Source of the DNA: an uncultured Bacteroidia bacterium
GTDB lineage: Bacteria; Bacteroidota; Bacteroidia; Bacteroidales; Prolixibacteraceae
Reading direction: 5' to 3'
NCBI GenBank assembly: GCA_903907075.1
Contig: CAIVMQ010000029.1
Coordinates: 87,102-151,101, forward strand
Length of the DNA stretch: 64,000 bases
The translations under genes and the position numbers were made by a program. Positions 26,436 to 35,057 of the stretch are shown here, piece by piece. A model generated the notes under the pieces. The model was not told where the DNA came from and ran no database searches. It saw only the letters and a list, made by a program, of their open reading frames with translations. Within the stretch, counting starts at the first letter, position 1; each line of letters begins with the position of its first letter.

Positions 26436-27275
26436 ATGAAAGGGGGGTTTAATCTCTTTAACGGCAAATTCTTTCGCGATAACGAGCCTCTATTTTCAGG
26501 GCAAGATCTTGCCCGTTTAAATAGTGGCATTAAAGAATCATTTAGAGCTGTTAATAACCTGGTTATGTTTGCCAGAAGTAATTATGATTTCCTTCAGGAT
26601 TCACTTTCGGCGCTGGGACTGCCCATCCCAGCTGACTGGAACTTCGCTCGTTTCACGAGTGATTGCTCACGGTTTTTAAATAAAAATCATTTTTATCTGG
26701 CTGCTAGGATCGACATCTATTTTATTCCAGGAATCGATGGAACAGAATATCTTTTAACGGGCGAGGAGATACCGGGCGGCTATTTCACGCCTAAAGAGGG
26801 GAGCTTACTGATCGATATTTACACCGAAGAGACAAAGAATCGTTCTGTATATCAATCGTATGAACCGTCAAGCAGAACGTTATGGGATGCTGCTATGCGA
26901 TATGCCGCCGAGTCATCAAAACAGAACCTTATCCTACTTAATCATAAAGGGTTTGCCTGTGAATCGATAAAAGGCTCTTTTGGCTATCTAACCGATCAAA
27001 CTGCGATATTCCCCTCAAGTGATTCTCAAGGTTATTCACCACCGCTTGTCGAAGTTGTAAAAAGCTGTGCCAGAGCATGTGGATTTGAGACCCTGGAAAA
27101 GAAAGAGATTACAAAAGAAGAACTCCTTAACGCCGAGGAGCTTTTTCTTATCAATAATTTTAAAGGAGTAGAACCCGTATTAGGGCTTTATGCCAGAAGG
27201 TATTACACCACAGGGGGGATGACAATAGCCACAAAACTAACAGAAAAAGCTCAAAACGAACACCGGCAAGACTAA
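26436..27275 (+). CDS. Degenerate class IV aminotransferase-like protein
   Basis: The fold is that of the IlvE/PabC class IV PLP enzymes: NGKFFRDNEPLFSGQDLARLNSGIKESFRAVNN at the N-terminus, HYDFLQDSL-like helix, and in the second domain NLILLNHKGFACESIKGSFGYLTDQTAIFP and SPPLVEVVKSCARACGFETLEKKEITKEEL. In working enzymes a lysine before the domain link holds PLP. Here that region reads EPSSRTLWDAAMRYA, with no obvious lysine, and the E-G-N motif is altered (CESIKGSFG). It could be an inactive or re-purposed homologue. It stands alone between the rhomboid and Crp/Fnr genes. Confidence 0.7.
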   Translation: MKGGFNLFNGKFFRDNEPLFSGQDLARLNSGIKESFRAVNNLVMFARSNYDFLQDSLSALGLPIPADWNFARFTSDCSRFLNKNHFYLAARIDIYFIPGIDGTEYLLTGEEIPGGYFTPKEGSLLIDIYTEETKNRSVYQSYEPSSRTLWDAAMRYAAESSKQNLILLNHKGFACESIKGSFGYLTDQTAIFPSSDSQGYSPPLVEVVKSCARACGFETLEKKEITKEELLNAEELFLINNFKGVEPVLGLYARRYYTTGGMTIATKLTEKAQNEHRQD

Positions 27276-27329
27276 AAAGAAGTAATTACGCAAGCCAATC
27301 AGACGGTAAATAATTCGATAGTTGTCTGC

Positions 27330-27337
27330 ATGTAAAA
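27330..27337 (+). promoter_or_regulatory. ATGTAAAA half-site upstream of the Crp/Fnr gene
   Basis: The same 8-base word that makes up the operator at 27957-27984, found 46 bases before the ATG of the regulator. It suggests self-regulation. Confidence 0.35.
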
Positions 27338-27382
27338 ACTACCACGTTAAATTTTAACTTCGGCAATTCTAAATACAATTTA

Positions 27383-27946
27383 ATGGACCCCTTTATAGCC
27401 CACTTAAATGCAATTTCTCCACTTACTGCTGAGGCACTTAAGGATTTATCGAGCCGATTTAAATATACATCTTTTAAAAGAGGTGAAATCATTAATCAGG
27501 AAGGGACAATTTGCCGGAGATTATTTTTTATAAATAAAGGTTTAGTAAAACATTACTACATCCATAAAGACAGGAAATTCATTGTGCGTTTCTTTTCAGA
27601 AAACAATGTATTCACTGTGCTGGATAGCTTTATACTGCAAACTCCGGCCGTATTTACCACCATCGCAATAGAAACAACTGAGATCACAATGCTCTCCTAT
27701 GAGGACATTGAAGAATTATGTAAAAAGCACCATTGCTTTGAAACCATAATCCGAAAGATTTTTGGTATGGCTGCCACAATTAATTTAAAACGGATTAAAG
27801 AGATGTTTGATGGAGATGCCACAGAACTGTATGAAAGTTTTATAATCGAATACCATGATCTGCTTCAGCGAATTAGTTTAGGAGACATCGCAGGCTATCT
27901 GGGAATATCACAAGTAACGCTAAGCCGAATAAGAGCTAAGCCTTGA
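27383..27946 (+). CDS. Crp/Fnr-family transcriptional regulator
   Basis: A 187-residue regulator with the cyclic-nucleotide-binding beta-roll at about 8-110 (YTSFKRGEIINQEGTICRRLFFINKGLVKHYY) and a C-terminal helix-turn-helix at about 166-185 (SLGDIAGYLGISQVTLSRIRAKP). It has no cysteine cluster for an iron-sulphur centre, so it is not an Fnr-type oxygen sensor, and the effector is unknown. It is followed by a membrane protein and an NAD(P)-binding reductase, with inverted-repeat sites in between that are its likely targets. Confidence 0.9.
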   Translation: MDPFIAHLNAISPLTAEALKDLSSRFKYTSFKRGEIINQEGTICRRLFFINKGLVKHYYIHKDRKFIVRFFSENNVFTVLDSFILQTPAVFTTIAIETTEITMLSYEDIEELCKKHHCFETIIRKIFGMAATINLKRIKEMFDGDATELYESFIIEYHDLLQRISLGDIAGYLGISQVTLSRIRAKP

Positions 27947-27956
27947 TTTTTTAACA

Positions 27957-27984
27957 TATGTAAAAAGAAAATCCATTTTACATA
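27957..27984. promoter_or_regulatory. Probable Crp/Fnr operator
   Basis: Perfect inverted repeat TATGTAAAA (27957-27965) and TTTTACATA (27976-27984) with 10 bases between, lying 42 bases before the ATG of the downstream membrane protein gene. A third half-site TTTTACAT follows at 27990-27997. The symmetry suits a dimeric regulator. The neighbouring Crp/Fnr protein is the obvious candidate. Confidence 0.6.
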
Positions 27985-28026
27985 GGCAATTTTACATCCG
28001 TTTTTAATCAATTAAATATTTTCAAA

Positions 28027-28527
28027 ATGGATGACAATAAAAATCTAATCAACAACCAACCAACAGTTGGCAAAATGGCAAAAGCAGGTGCCTTATTCTT
28101 AGCCCTATGGGGAATCTTACATGTTTGGGTAGGCTATGAGGGCATACACCGCTATTTGACAATGGATATTGGAGGTCTGTGGGACATGGTTGCAGGCGGT
28201 AGCAACGCACCTCATAATTTAATACAGGTTACAAATGATGCCATCACAGCCAATCTTCAAAAACATTTGTTGTTGAATTTCTGCATGGATGTTGGTGGAT
28301 TTGGTGTTTTAGGACTTATACTTGCATGGGTAATTTACAATAGAGGATCTTGGATAGCATATTTTATTGCACTAATTGCAATTGGCATTTGTGATTTGTC
28401 ATTCACGTTCTCATTAGTAACATCCGGCATTATTGAGCCTAATATACCAACAATCAGTGGGCCAATTATTTGGGTTATTGCCATGGGATTAATTCCATTT
28501 GGTCTATCATCACTAACAAAAAAATAA
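28027..28527 (+). CDS. Small integral membrane protein, unknown function
   Basis: A 166-residue protein with about four membrane helices (roughly 20-38, 85-105, 112-132, 138-160) and a short charged N-terminus. The loop between helices 1 and 2 holds MDIGGLWDMVAGGSNAPHNLIQVTNDAITANLQKH. I do not recognise a characterised family. It lies behind the operator and 7 bases before the reductase gene, so the two probably form one regulated unit. Confidence 0.75.
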   Translation: MDDNKNLINNQPTVGKMAKAGALFLALWGILHVWVGYEGIHRYLTMDIGGLWDMVAGGSNAPHNLIQVTNDAITANLQKHLLLNFCMDVGGFGVLGLILAWVIYNRGSWIAYFIALIAIGICDLSFTFSLVTSGIIEPNIPTISGPIIWVIAMGLIPFGLSSLTKK

Positions 28528-28534
28528 ACATACT

Positions 28535-29452
28535 ATGAGTAAATCAGTATTAGTAGTCGGAGGGACTGGCTACCTTGGTGGAAAGGTAATAAATCATTTA
28601 TTTAACCACAGCGCTAATGTTTTTGCATTGGTTCGTGAAGGCTCCAACACCCAAGAATTGGAATCAAAAGGGGTTCAGATTATCAGAGGCGATTTATCAA
28701 AACCTGAAACACTGCTGCCTGCGTTAAAAAATATGGATGCCGTAATATCTACGGCCATTGGTTATTCAAATCGCAAGAAAGGCGACAACCTAAAAAATGT
28801 GGATGATTTAGGCAACCGAAATCTGGTGAATGCTGTAAAGCTGTCCAATACCCCTCGCTTTGTTTTTACCAGCGTGCTTAATGTTCATCAGGCTGAATCT
28901 GTTCCCCACTTTTGGCAAAAGAAACTAATAGAAGATTATATGGATCAAATGGAGGTCCCTTATGTGGCATTAAGACCAGGTGCGTTCCTGGACCAAACAC
29001 CCAAAAATGATTTCTATGCCGGAGGATTAAAAAAAGGAAATCTAAAGGTTTTTGGCACTACCACAGTCAAATGGACTTATATTCTCTCGGACGATATAGC
29101 TAAGTATTTAGCCATTGCGGCAGTTGACGATACGATTCCCTTAGGCAGAATGGATATAGGAATGACCGAACCTATGAATATTCAGATGCTGGTAAAATAT
29201 GCGACTGAATATTCGGGCATGCCAATTAAAGTTGGCGCACTCCCTTGGGCTGTTATAGGTTCTATTTTTTCATTTATCGGTCTTTTTAAATCACAAATGG
29301 CGGACCTGAAAAAAATGTTCGACTACATGTTTTCAGGCCAATATGTTGCTGACACTAGCTTACAGTTGAAGTATTTTGGTGAAGTGCCTTCAGTTAAAGA
29401 TTCAGTATTCAGATATTGTGCGCAAATTGGATTACCCAAAAGATCGGCTTAA
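28535..29452 (+). CDS. NmrA/SDR-type NAD(P)-binding protein
   Basis: A Rossmann-fold reductase or sensor. The dinucleotide motif VVGGTGYLGG is at residues 7-16, followed by SNTQELESKGVQIIRGDLSKPETLLPAL. It lacks a clear YxxxK pair, like atypical SDR/NmrA proteins. The later part has FVFTSVLNVHQ and YVALRPGAFLDQTP. Substrate unknown. It is cotranscribed with the small membrane protein under the Crp/Fnr-type operator. Confidence 0.88.
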   Translation: MSKSVLVVGGTGYLGGKVINHLFNHSANVFALVREGSNTQELESKGVQIIRGDLSKPETLLPALKNMDAVISTAIGYSNRKKGDNLKNVDDLGNRNLVNAVKLSNTPRFVFTSVLNVHQAESVPHFWQKKLIEDYMDQMEVPYVALRPGAFLDQTPKNDFYAGGLKKGNLKVFGTTTVKWTYILSDDIAKYLAIAAVDDTIPLGRMDIGMTEPMNIQMLVKYATEYSGMPIKVGALPWAVIGSIFSFIGLFKSQMADLKKMFDYMFSGQYVADTSLQLKYFGEVPSVKDSVFRYCAQIGLPKRSA

Positions 29453-29770
29453 ATTTGGACTTTAAACACCAAATGCCTTCTAGCGCATAACTACATTTTG
29501 GCAAAAATCGAAGCTTGAATGAAAAGATCTCATAAATTAAGAAGTGTGGGCTCTTTCTAATAGATGCTGGATAAAGCCACCATATTTGATCTGGTTTAAA
29601 GTGATATCCCCTTTGTGAAGATTAATCCTTCCTAAACTCAACAAAAGTTGAGTCTATTACAATTAACCAAAAATTTTATTTGTTATTAAACCATTAAATC
29701 ATCAAAAGGATTAGTAAGAGCATTATGAGATAAAAACATTGACTTATATTTGCACAAAAAAAAATTGTAA
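29453..29770. other. Intergenic region before the efflux operon
   Basis: No gene is supported. It contains a small hairpin (ACTCAAC 29636-29642, GTTGAGT 29647-29653) that may end the reductase transcript. The efflux promoter element lies at 29745-29752. Confidence 0.5.
29745..29752 (+). promoter_or_regulatory. -7 promoter element TATATTTG of the efflux operon
   Basis: Exact TAnnTTTG match 18 bases upstream of the ATG at 29771. Confidence 0.65.
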
Positions 29771-30820
29771 ATGAAAAGCGAATTAGAAAAAGAGCCAGAA
29801 GCACCTAAGAGTGTGTTACCTCGCATAATAATTTCGACTATTGTCGTTGTCGGTTTATTTTTCCTGGTTAAACAGGTCTGGTTTGCAATAAATCATGAAG
29901 AAACAGACAATGCGCAAGTTGAGATGAGGTTGGTTCCTATACTATCACGGGTATCTGGATTTGTTGCTAAGACCTACGCGGATGACTATTCGACAGTCTC
30001 CAAGGGGCAACTTTTAATGGTCATCGATTCCGCAGAACTTACCCTGCAGTTACAGGAGATGCAGGCCGATTTTGTACAATCCTTATCTGACATTGATAAC
30101 GCCAAGGCCTCCTTGGTAAATGCTGAAGCCTCTCTTGCTGCCTCTAAGGGTAATCTTGAGGTAATGAAGCAAAAACTCTCCCAGGCAACCAATGATCTAA
30201 GTCGTAATAAAAACCTATTGGCAGGAAGTGCAATTACCACTAAACAATTTGATGAGAGCCAATCGACATTTGATATCACAACCAAGCAACTTGAAGCGAG
30301 CAGAATCGAGGTCAAGGTTGCATCAACGCGTCTTGCGATCTTAGGTTCGCTGGTAAAAAAATCTGAAGCTCAGTCAGATATTAAGAAAGCCCATATTGAT
30401 CAACAGCGATTAAAACTCTCGTATTGCCGCGTCTATGCCATTGCAGATGGAAAACTTGGGAAAAGAAATATCGACGAAGGGGTGTTTATTCAGGCCGGCA
30501 CACCTCTTTTTACGATTGTGAACACTCAGAGCCAATGGGTTGTGGCAAACTTCAAAGAGAGCCAGCTAAAGAATATCCATGAAGGACAGGTCGTAAATCT
30601 TAAAATTGATGGTGACCGCAAATTGGTTATCAAGGGGAAGATTATTTCGGTTTCAGATGCAACAGGGGCAAAGTTTTCGCTTCTCCCACCCGATAATGCT
30701 ACAGGAAATTTTGTAAAAGTAACTCAGCGAGTTCCTGTTCGGATTGAAATAATAGATGGGGCAAAATACAAAGATGTACTTCGCGCCGGAATGAGTGTGG
30801 TCGTTTCTGTACCCCTTTAA
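29771..30820 (+). CDS. HlyD/EmrA-family membrane fusion protein
   Basis: Periplasmic adaptor of a tripartite efflux pump. It has one N-terminal membrane helix (about 17-36). The biotinyl-lipoyl-like domain starts near ETDNAQVEMRLVPILSRVSGFVAKTY, followed by a long coiled-coil hairpin (about 85-205). The second half of the lipoyl domain and the beta-barrel (DGKLGKRNIDEGVFIQAGTPLFTIVN) end the protein. It stands 8 bases before the EmrB-type transporter, as in emrAB. Substrate not inferable. Confidence 0.93.
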   Translation: MKSELEKEPEAPKSVLPRIIISTIVVVGLFFLVKQVWFAINHEETDNAQVEMRLVPILSRVSGFVAKTYADDYSTVSKGQLLMVIDSAELTLQLQEMQADFVQSLSDIDNAKASLVNAEASLAASKGNLEVMKQKLSQATNDLSRNKNLLAGSAITTKQFDESQSTFDITTKQLEASRIEVKVASTRLAILGSLVKKSEAQSDIKKAHIDQQRLKLSYCRVYAIADGKLGKRNIDEGVFIQAGTPLFTIVNTQSQWVVANFKESQLKNIHEGQVVNLKIDGDRKLVIKGKIISVSDATGAKFSLLPPDNATGNFVKVTQRVPVRIEIIDGAKYKDVLRAGMSVVVSVPL

Positions 30821-30828
30821 AATTTAGC

Positions 30829-32391
30829 ATGGAAGGTATAGGCAAGACAGCCAGGATCTTTATCGCGATTACAACGATCTCGGCTGCCATTATGGAGCTC
30901 ATCGACACATCGATTGTGAATGTAGCGCTGAACCAGATGGCAGGCAACCTTGGTGCTTCAATTGAAGATATTGCATGGGTGATCACTTCCTATGCAATCG
31001 CCAATGTGATCATAATTCCGATGACCGGTTTTTTGGCCAACTATTTTGGAAGGAAGCAATACTACCTGGCTTCAATCGCTCTATTTACTGTAGCCTCGAT
31101 TCTTTGTGGTACCTCAACATCACTTTGGGAGATCGTCTTGTGGCGATTTGTTCAGGGGCTTGGAGGTGGTGCACTTCTATCTACCTCACAAGCCATATTG
31201 TTTGAGTCTTTCCCGGGCAAACAACGCGGAATGGCTGCTGCCCTTTTTGGCATGGGAGTTGTGCTTGGTCCTACGCTGGGACCCACTGTAGGTGGGATTA
31301 TTATCGACAGTTACTCGTGGCCTCTTATTTTCTTTATCAATGTTCCATTTGGAATTATTGCTACGCTGCTTACCCTGCGTTTTATCCCCGAAAGCCAGGC
31401 TCCAAAAAAGAAACCTCATATTGATTGGTCCGGTATTTTTCTCCTTACCATTGGGATAGCTTCATTGCAATATGTGTTAGAACGTGGAGAGGCAGAGGAC
31501 TGGTATGACTCAAGATTGATTATCGGACTTACACTAGTCGCAGCTGTGGGATTAGCAACATTCATCTGGTGGGAACTCAAGCAAAAAGAACCTGTTGTAA
31601 ACCTGCATATTATGAACGATCGTAATATGGCCATTACAACATTTCTAACTTTTATTGTAGGATTTATTCTGTTTACCTCGGTATTTATCTTCCCACTTAT
31701 GTTGCAACGAGGATTAGGTTATACGGCCTATGAAACTGGACTAACCTTACTCCCTGCTTCTATATTATCTTTAATACTCATGCCTTTCATAGGCAAAAAA
31801 CTTCAAAATGGCGCCAAACCACAGATATTTGTCAGTATTGGGTTTATAACATTGATGGGGTTTGGAATACTTATGTCACGGGCAGATCTAAATGTTGGTT
31901 CAAGTTTCTTTGCTCTCCCACTAATGATCCGTGGAGCAGCCTTGGCATGTCTGTTTGTCCCACTTAATGCAATGGCTGTATCAGGATTACAACCTAAAGA
32001 TATCCCGCAAGGAATTGCTCTGAATAATATGATTCGGCAATTAGGGGGATCGTTCGGTATTGCGATCATAAATAACTACTTGGCACATCGAGTAGCTGCA
32101 CATCGAATCGATTTAATTAGTAATATCTATACTGGAGGAGAACAATTTACGGAACGGTATAATCAGATATATCATGGGTTACAATCCAAATTACCAATTG
32201 CTGCAAATTTGCAGCAACAAACTTATCAGATTATGGATTTAGCTATACTCAAACAAACATTAATGCTTAGTTATTTAGATGCATTTCTGTATGCCACAGC
32301 ATTCATCTTATTTGCCTTTCCATTTATTCTACTCACACGCAACATGCGTATTAACAGTAAAAAAGCTTTAATGGCTGCCGAAGAGGTATAG
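30829..32391 (+). CDS. DHA2-family MFS multidrug exporter (EmrB-like)
   Basis: Inner-membrane drug/proton antiporter of the 14-helix DHA2 group, 520 residues. Helix 1 carries the conserved ELIDTSIVNVALNQMAGNLG motif, the loop between helices 2 and 3 is FLANYFGRKQYYL, and helix 5 has the motif C GMGVVLGPTLGPTVGG. It lies between the HlyD adaptor and, 114 bases on, the TolC-type channel, completing the pump. Confidence 0.94.
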   Translation: MEGIGKTARIFIAITTISAAIMELIDTSIVNVALNQMAGNLGASIEDIAWVITSYAIANVIIIPMTGFLANYFGRKQYYLASIALFTVASILCGTSTSLWEIVLWRFVQGLGGGALLSTSQAILFESFPGKQRGMAAALFGMGVVLGPTLGPTVGGIIIDSYSWPLIFFINVPFGIIATLLTLRFIPESQAPKKKPHIDWSGIFLLTIGIASLQYVLERGEAEDWYDSRLIIGLTLVAAVGLATFIWWELKQKEPVVNLHIMNDRNMAITTFLTFIVGFILFTSVFIFPLMLQRGLGYTAYETGLTLLPASILSLILMPFIGKKLQNGAKPQIFVSIGFITLMGFGILMSRADLNVGSSFFALPLMIRGAALACLFVPLNAMAVSGLQPKDIPQGIALNNMIRQLGGSFGIAIINNYLAHRVAAHRIDLISNIYTGGEQFTERYNQIYHGLQSKLPIAANLQQQTYQIMDLAILKQTLMLSYLDAFLYATAFILFAFPFILLTRNMRINSKKALMAAEEV

Positions 32392-32505
32392 CAATAGATT
32401 AAATTACACTTTAATCTATTCTGATTAGCACGCTAATTATGTTCATAAATATCAATTAATAAACTTTTGGGAAGTTAAAATTCCAAAACCACTAAAATAT
32501 CAAAC

Positions 32506-33810
32506 ATGAAATCAATACTTCTGATCATTGCCTTTGTCTATTCTGTTAATTTAGGGATCGCACAGGAGCTTATTGTCCCTAACGAACTCAAGCAATTTGT
32601 TGAACAGTCGTTTGTCAAATACCCTAAAGTAGCAGAGATGAAGGACCTGGTCTCGCTGAATGAGGTTAGGCTCAGGCTCGATAAAACGGCCTTATTACCT
32701 ACGGCGATGGGTGATCTTTCCTATCGGCTACAATATCCAACACCTATTATCCAATTTCCCGGAGAAGGTGGCAAATTACAGGAGATCAAAATCCAGCCTA
32801 ACGATAACTATAATGCCGGCATCACCTTGGCTCAGCCTTTAATTGACATGCGCCTTAATTCTGTTCTGAATAAGGCGAAGAGTGATATTAACCTCTCTAA
32901 AGATAACCTTGAAGGTTTCAAGCTAACACTGGCATATCAGGTTGCACAAATTTACTATTCGATAATTTTTTTAAATAAGAGTATTACTGTTCAACTGGAA
33001 CAAATCAAGTTACTTCAATCAACGTTAGAACAGATTGCAGTAAAAGTGAAAAATGGCGATGCTCTGCAATACGACCTGGTATCAACAGAAGTAAAATATA
33101 CCAATGCAGTAAATTTCAACACCGATTTAATTGGACAACTCAACAAGCAATACAACATGCTTGGGATGCTTACCGGTTTAAATGGAAAGGACTACCTGAA
33201 TGAAACAAGTTTTAATTCTTCTGTATTTAATCTTATTACAGATTCAGTGTCCTCCTTTGCGTTACGCAACAATCCCGATATTCGGATAGCCGGCGATAAA
33301 ATCAAATCTGCCAGTTGGGATATACTAACTGCAGAACGAAGCCGCATGCCTGCCGTTAATCTTCAGGCAGGAATGGGATATCGGAATGGATACATGCCCA
33401 ATATTGATCTGGTTAACTTCAATTACTTCGTAGGACTAGGAATTACTATCCCGATCTTATCGGGCTCTCGACCCGGTTTTCAGCGAAAATTAGCGGTTAT
33501 TAATCATGATGCCACTCAAATGGCTCTTGAAACACAAAAAGTAGTTTTGAATAAAGATCTCTTGAATGCGTTAGAAGATATTTACAGAAATAAAAAGAAG
33601 CTAGCCAGCGCTGACACCTTAATAAAGCAGGCACAAATGGCGAATAACATAGCTGGTGAGCGTTATAAATTCGGGGTAATCACGAATCTGGATTTATTAA
33701 CTACCGTAACCAACTTCAAAGATGCTCAGCTAAGTCAACTTCAATTTGAATATAACCTGCTTGTCTCGCGGTTAGATCTTTGCCGATTGGCTGGAATACG
33801 TTGGTGGTAA
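32506..33810 (+). CDS. TolC-family outer-membrane efflux channel
   Basis: Signal peptide MKSILLIIAFVYSVNLGIAQ, then the two-fold repeated helical-barrel architecture of TolC proteins (outer membrane efflux protein domains about 30-215 and 235-425). The second repeat has AGERYKFGVITNLDLLTTVTNFKDAQLSQLQFEYNLLVSRLDLCRLAG, the usual end. Length 434 is normal for the Bacteroidota form. It is the third gene of the efflux set. Its 114-base gap from the transporter gene holds no strong terminator. Confidence 0.93.
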   Translation: MKSILLIIAFVYSVNLGIAQELIVPNELKQFVEQSFVKYPKVAEMKDLVSLNEVRLRLDKTALLPTAMGDLSYRLQYPTPIIQFPGEGGKLQEIKIQPNDNYNAGITLAQPLIDMRLNSVLNKAKSDINLSKDNLEGFKLTLAYQVAQIYYSIIFLNKSITVQLEQIKLLQSTLEQIAVKVKNGDALQYDLVSTEVKYTNAVNFNTDLIGQLNKQYNMLGMLTGLNGKDYLNETSFNSSVFNLITDSVSSFALRNNPDIRIAGDKIKSASWDILTAERSRMPAVNLQAGMGYRNGYMPNIDLVNFNYFVGLGITIPILSGSRPGFQRKLAVINHDATQMALETQKVVLNKDLLNALEDIYRNKKKLASADTLIKQAQMANNIAGERYKFGVITNLDLLTTVTNFKDAQLSQLQFEYNLLVSRLDLCRLAGIRWW

Positions 33811-33858
33811 ATTTTAATCCTATCAGGAAGAAGGTGTAAAACCGTCGAAATACACTTA

Positions 33859-34443
33859 CTAATTTGAATTAGGATCTTCGGGGAAGTTTTGCCAGGTCTC
33901 ATAATGACCGCCGGCATTTTTAACACTCTCGAGCCAAAAATTACGATCGCTATTCAAAACCAATTTAGGATCTGCTTCGGCCACAAGCCACGAATTTTCT
34001 TTAATCTCGTTTTCAAGTTGCCCGGGACTCCATCCCGAATAACCTAGAAAGAACTTAATCTGAGCTGCATTGGCAATATCCAACTCAAGAGCCAATTTAA
34101 TCGCGTCAAAGTCACCACCCCAGTATAGCTCATCCTTAATATGAATACTATCTTTTATTTTATGCCCAAGAGTATGAATATAAAAGAGGCTATCACTCCC
34201 CACAGGTCCACCAATATACAATTCAGGGGTATACCCCGATGGCAGCCGAAATAGCCTGTTAATTTTAGCCTTAACAGGTTTGTTTAAAATAAACCCTACT
34301 GCACCATTTTCTGAATATTCAGCTAAAAGGATTGCCGAACGGCAAAAAAAATTCCCTGCCATAAAAGGCTCTGAAATTATGATACGCCCTTGTCTTGGAG
34401 CAAGCTTTCGCTGTATCTTAAAAAAATCAAAATCGATCTTCAT
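33859..34443 (-). CDS. YqgE/AlgH family protein
   Basis: Conserved protein of unknown biochemical role, 194 residues. The hallmark blocks are present: GRIIISEPFMAGNFFCRSAILLAEYSENGAVGFILNKP at the N-terminus, LYIGGPVGSDSLFYIHTLG in the middle, and FLGYSGWSPGQLENEIKENSWLVAEAD near the end. It starts at the ATG at 34443, 11 bases after the DivIC/FtsB-type gene, probably in one transcript. Confidence 0.93.
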   Translation of the reverse strand: MKIDFDFFKIQRKLAPRQGRIIISEPFMAGNFFCRSAILLAEYSENGAVGFILNKPVKAKINRLFRLPSGYTPELYIGGPVGSDSLFYIHTLGHKIKDSIHIKDELYWGGDFDAIKLALELDIANAAQIKFFLGYSGWSPGQLENEIKENSWLVAEADPKLVLNSDRNFWLESVKNAGGHYETWQNFPEDPNSN

Positions 34444-34454
34444 TGTTCAATTTT

Positions 34455-34760
34455 TTATTTCTTTTCGATAATCACGAAAATATCTTCATTCTTTTTCTTC
34501 ATCAAGAACTGTTCTCGGGCAAATTTTTCGAGATTCTTAGAGCTTGTCTTGAGCTCTTTTAATCGCTCATTATCAGTCTCTATTTTCTCCTTATAGTAGT
34601 TGCTTTCAATTCTGTATCTCTTAAGTTTATTCAGATTTTGACGTAGGAAAAGGATATTATGATCATCCAGAAAGATCATCCAAATGCTAAAAACCATAAA
34701 AGCCAACAAATATTTGTTCTTTATGGTTTTTAAAAATGCCTTTAGGATAATCGGTTTCAT
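34455..34760 (-). CDS. FtsB/DivIC-type septum formation initiator
   Basis: A 101-residue bitopic membrane protein: short cytoplasmic tail, one membrane helix (about 16-33), then a periplasmic coiled coil (about 36-80) with LKELKTSSKNLEKFAREQFLMKKKNEDIFVI, the DivIC signature end. It belongs to the division complex with FtsL and FtsQ. It is upstream of the YqgE gene. Confidence 0.85.
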   Translation of the reverse strand: MKPIILKAFLKTIKNKYLLAFMVFSIWMIFLDDHNILFLRQNLNKLKRYRIESNYYKEKIETDNERLKELKTSSKNLEKFAREQFLMKKKNEDIFVIIEKK

Positions 34761-35057
34761 GGAGACTATTAAAGTTAATGAAAAAACTAATTAATTGTTT
34801 AACAGACTGTTTATCTGATCGAAAATCTGTTGCGCATACAAATTAACTGAATCCTATTCACATTAGAAAGAAGATAATGCACTAAATTCTCAATGCATGG
34901 TGAATATTCAAGACTATAATTTGGAATACTAAGCTTTGAATAGTGCGAATCATACCTATAAGAATAAAGAATTTAACAAAAAACCGAACCATTGAACGGT
35001 ATAAAGGGATATAATGCAGACCGCAATAAATTAAAGAATCGATTATCACCATGCGGA

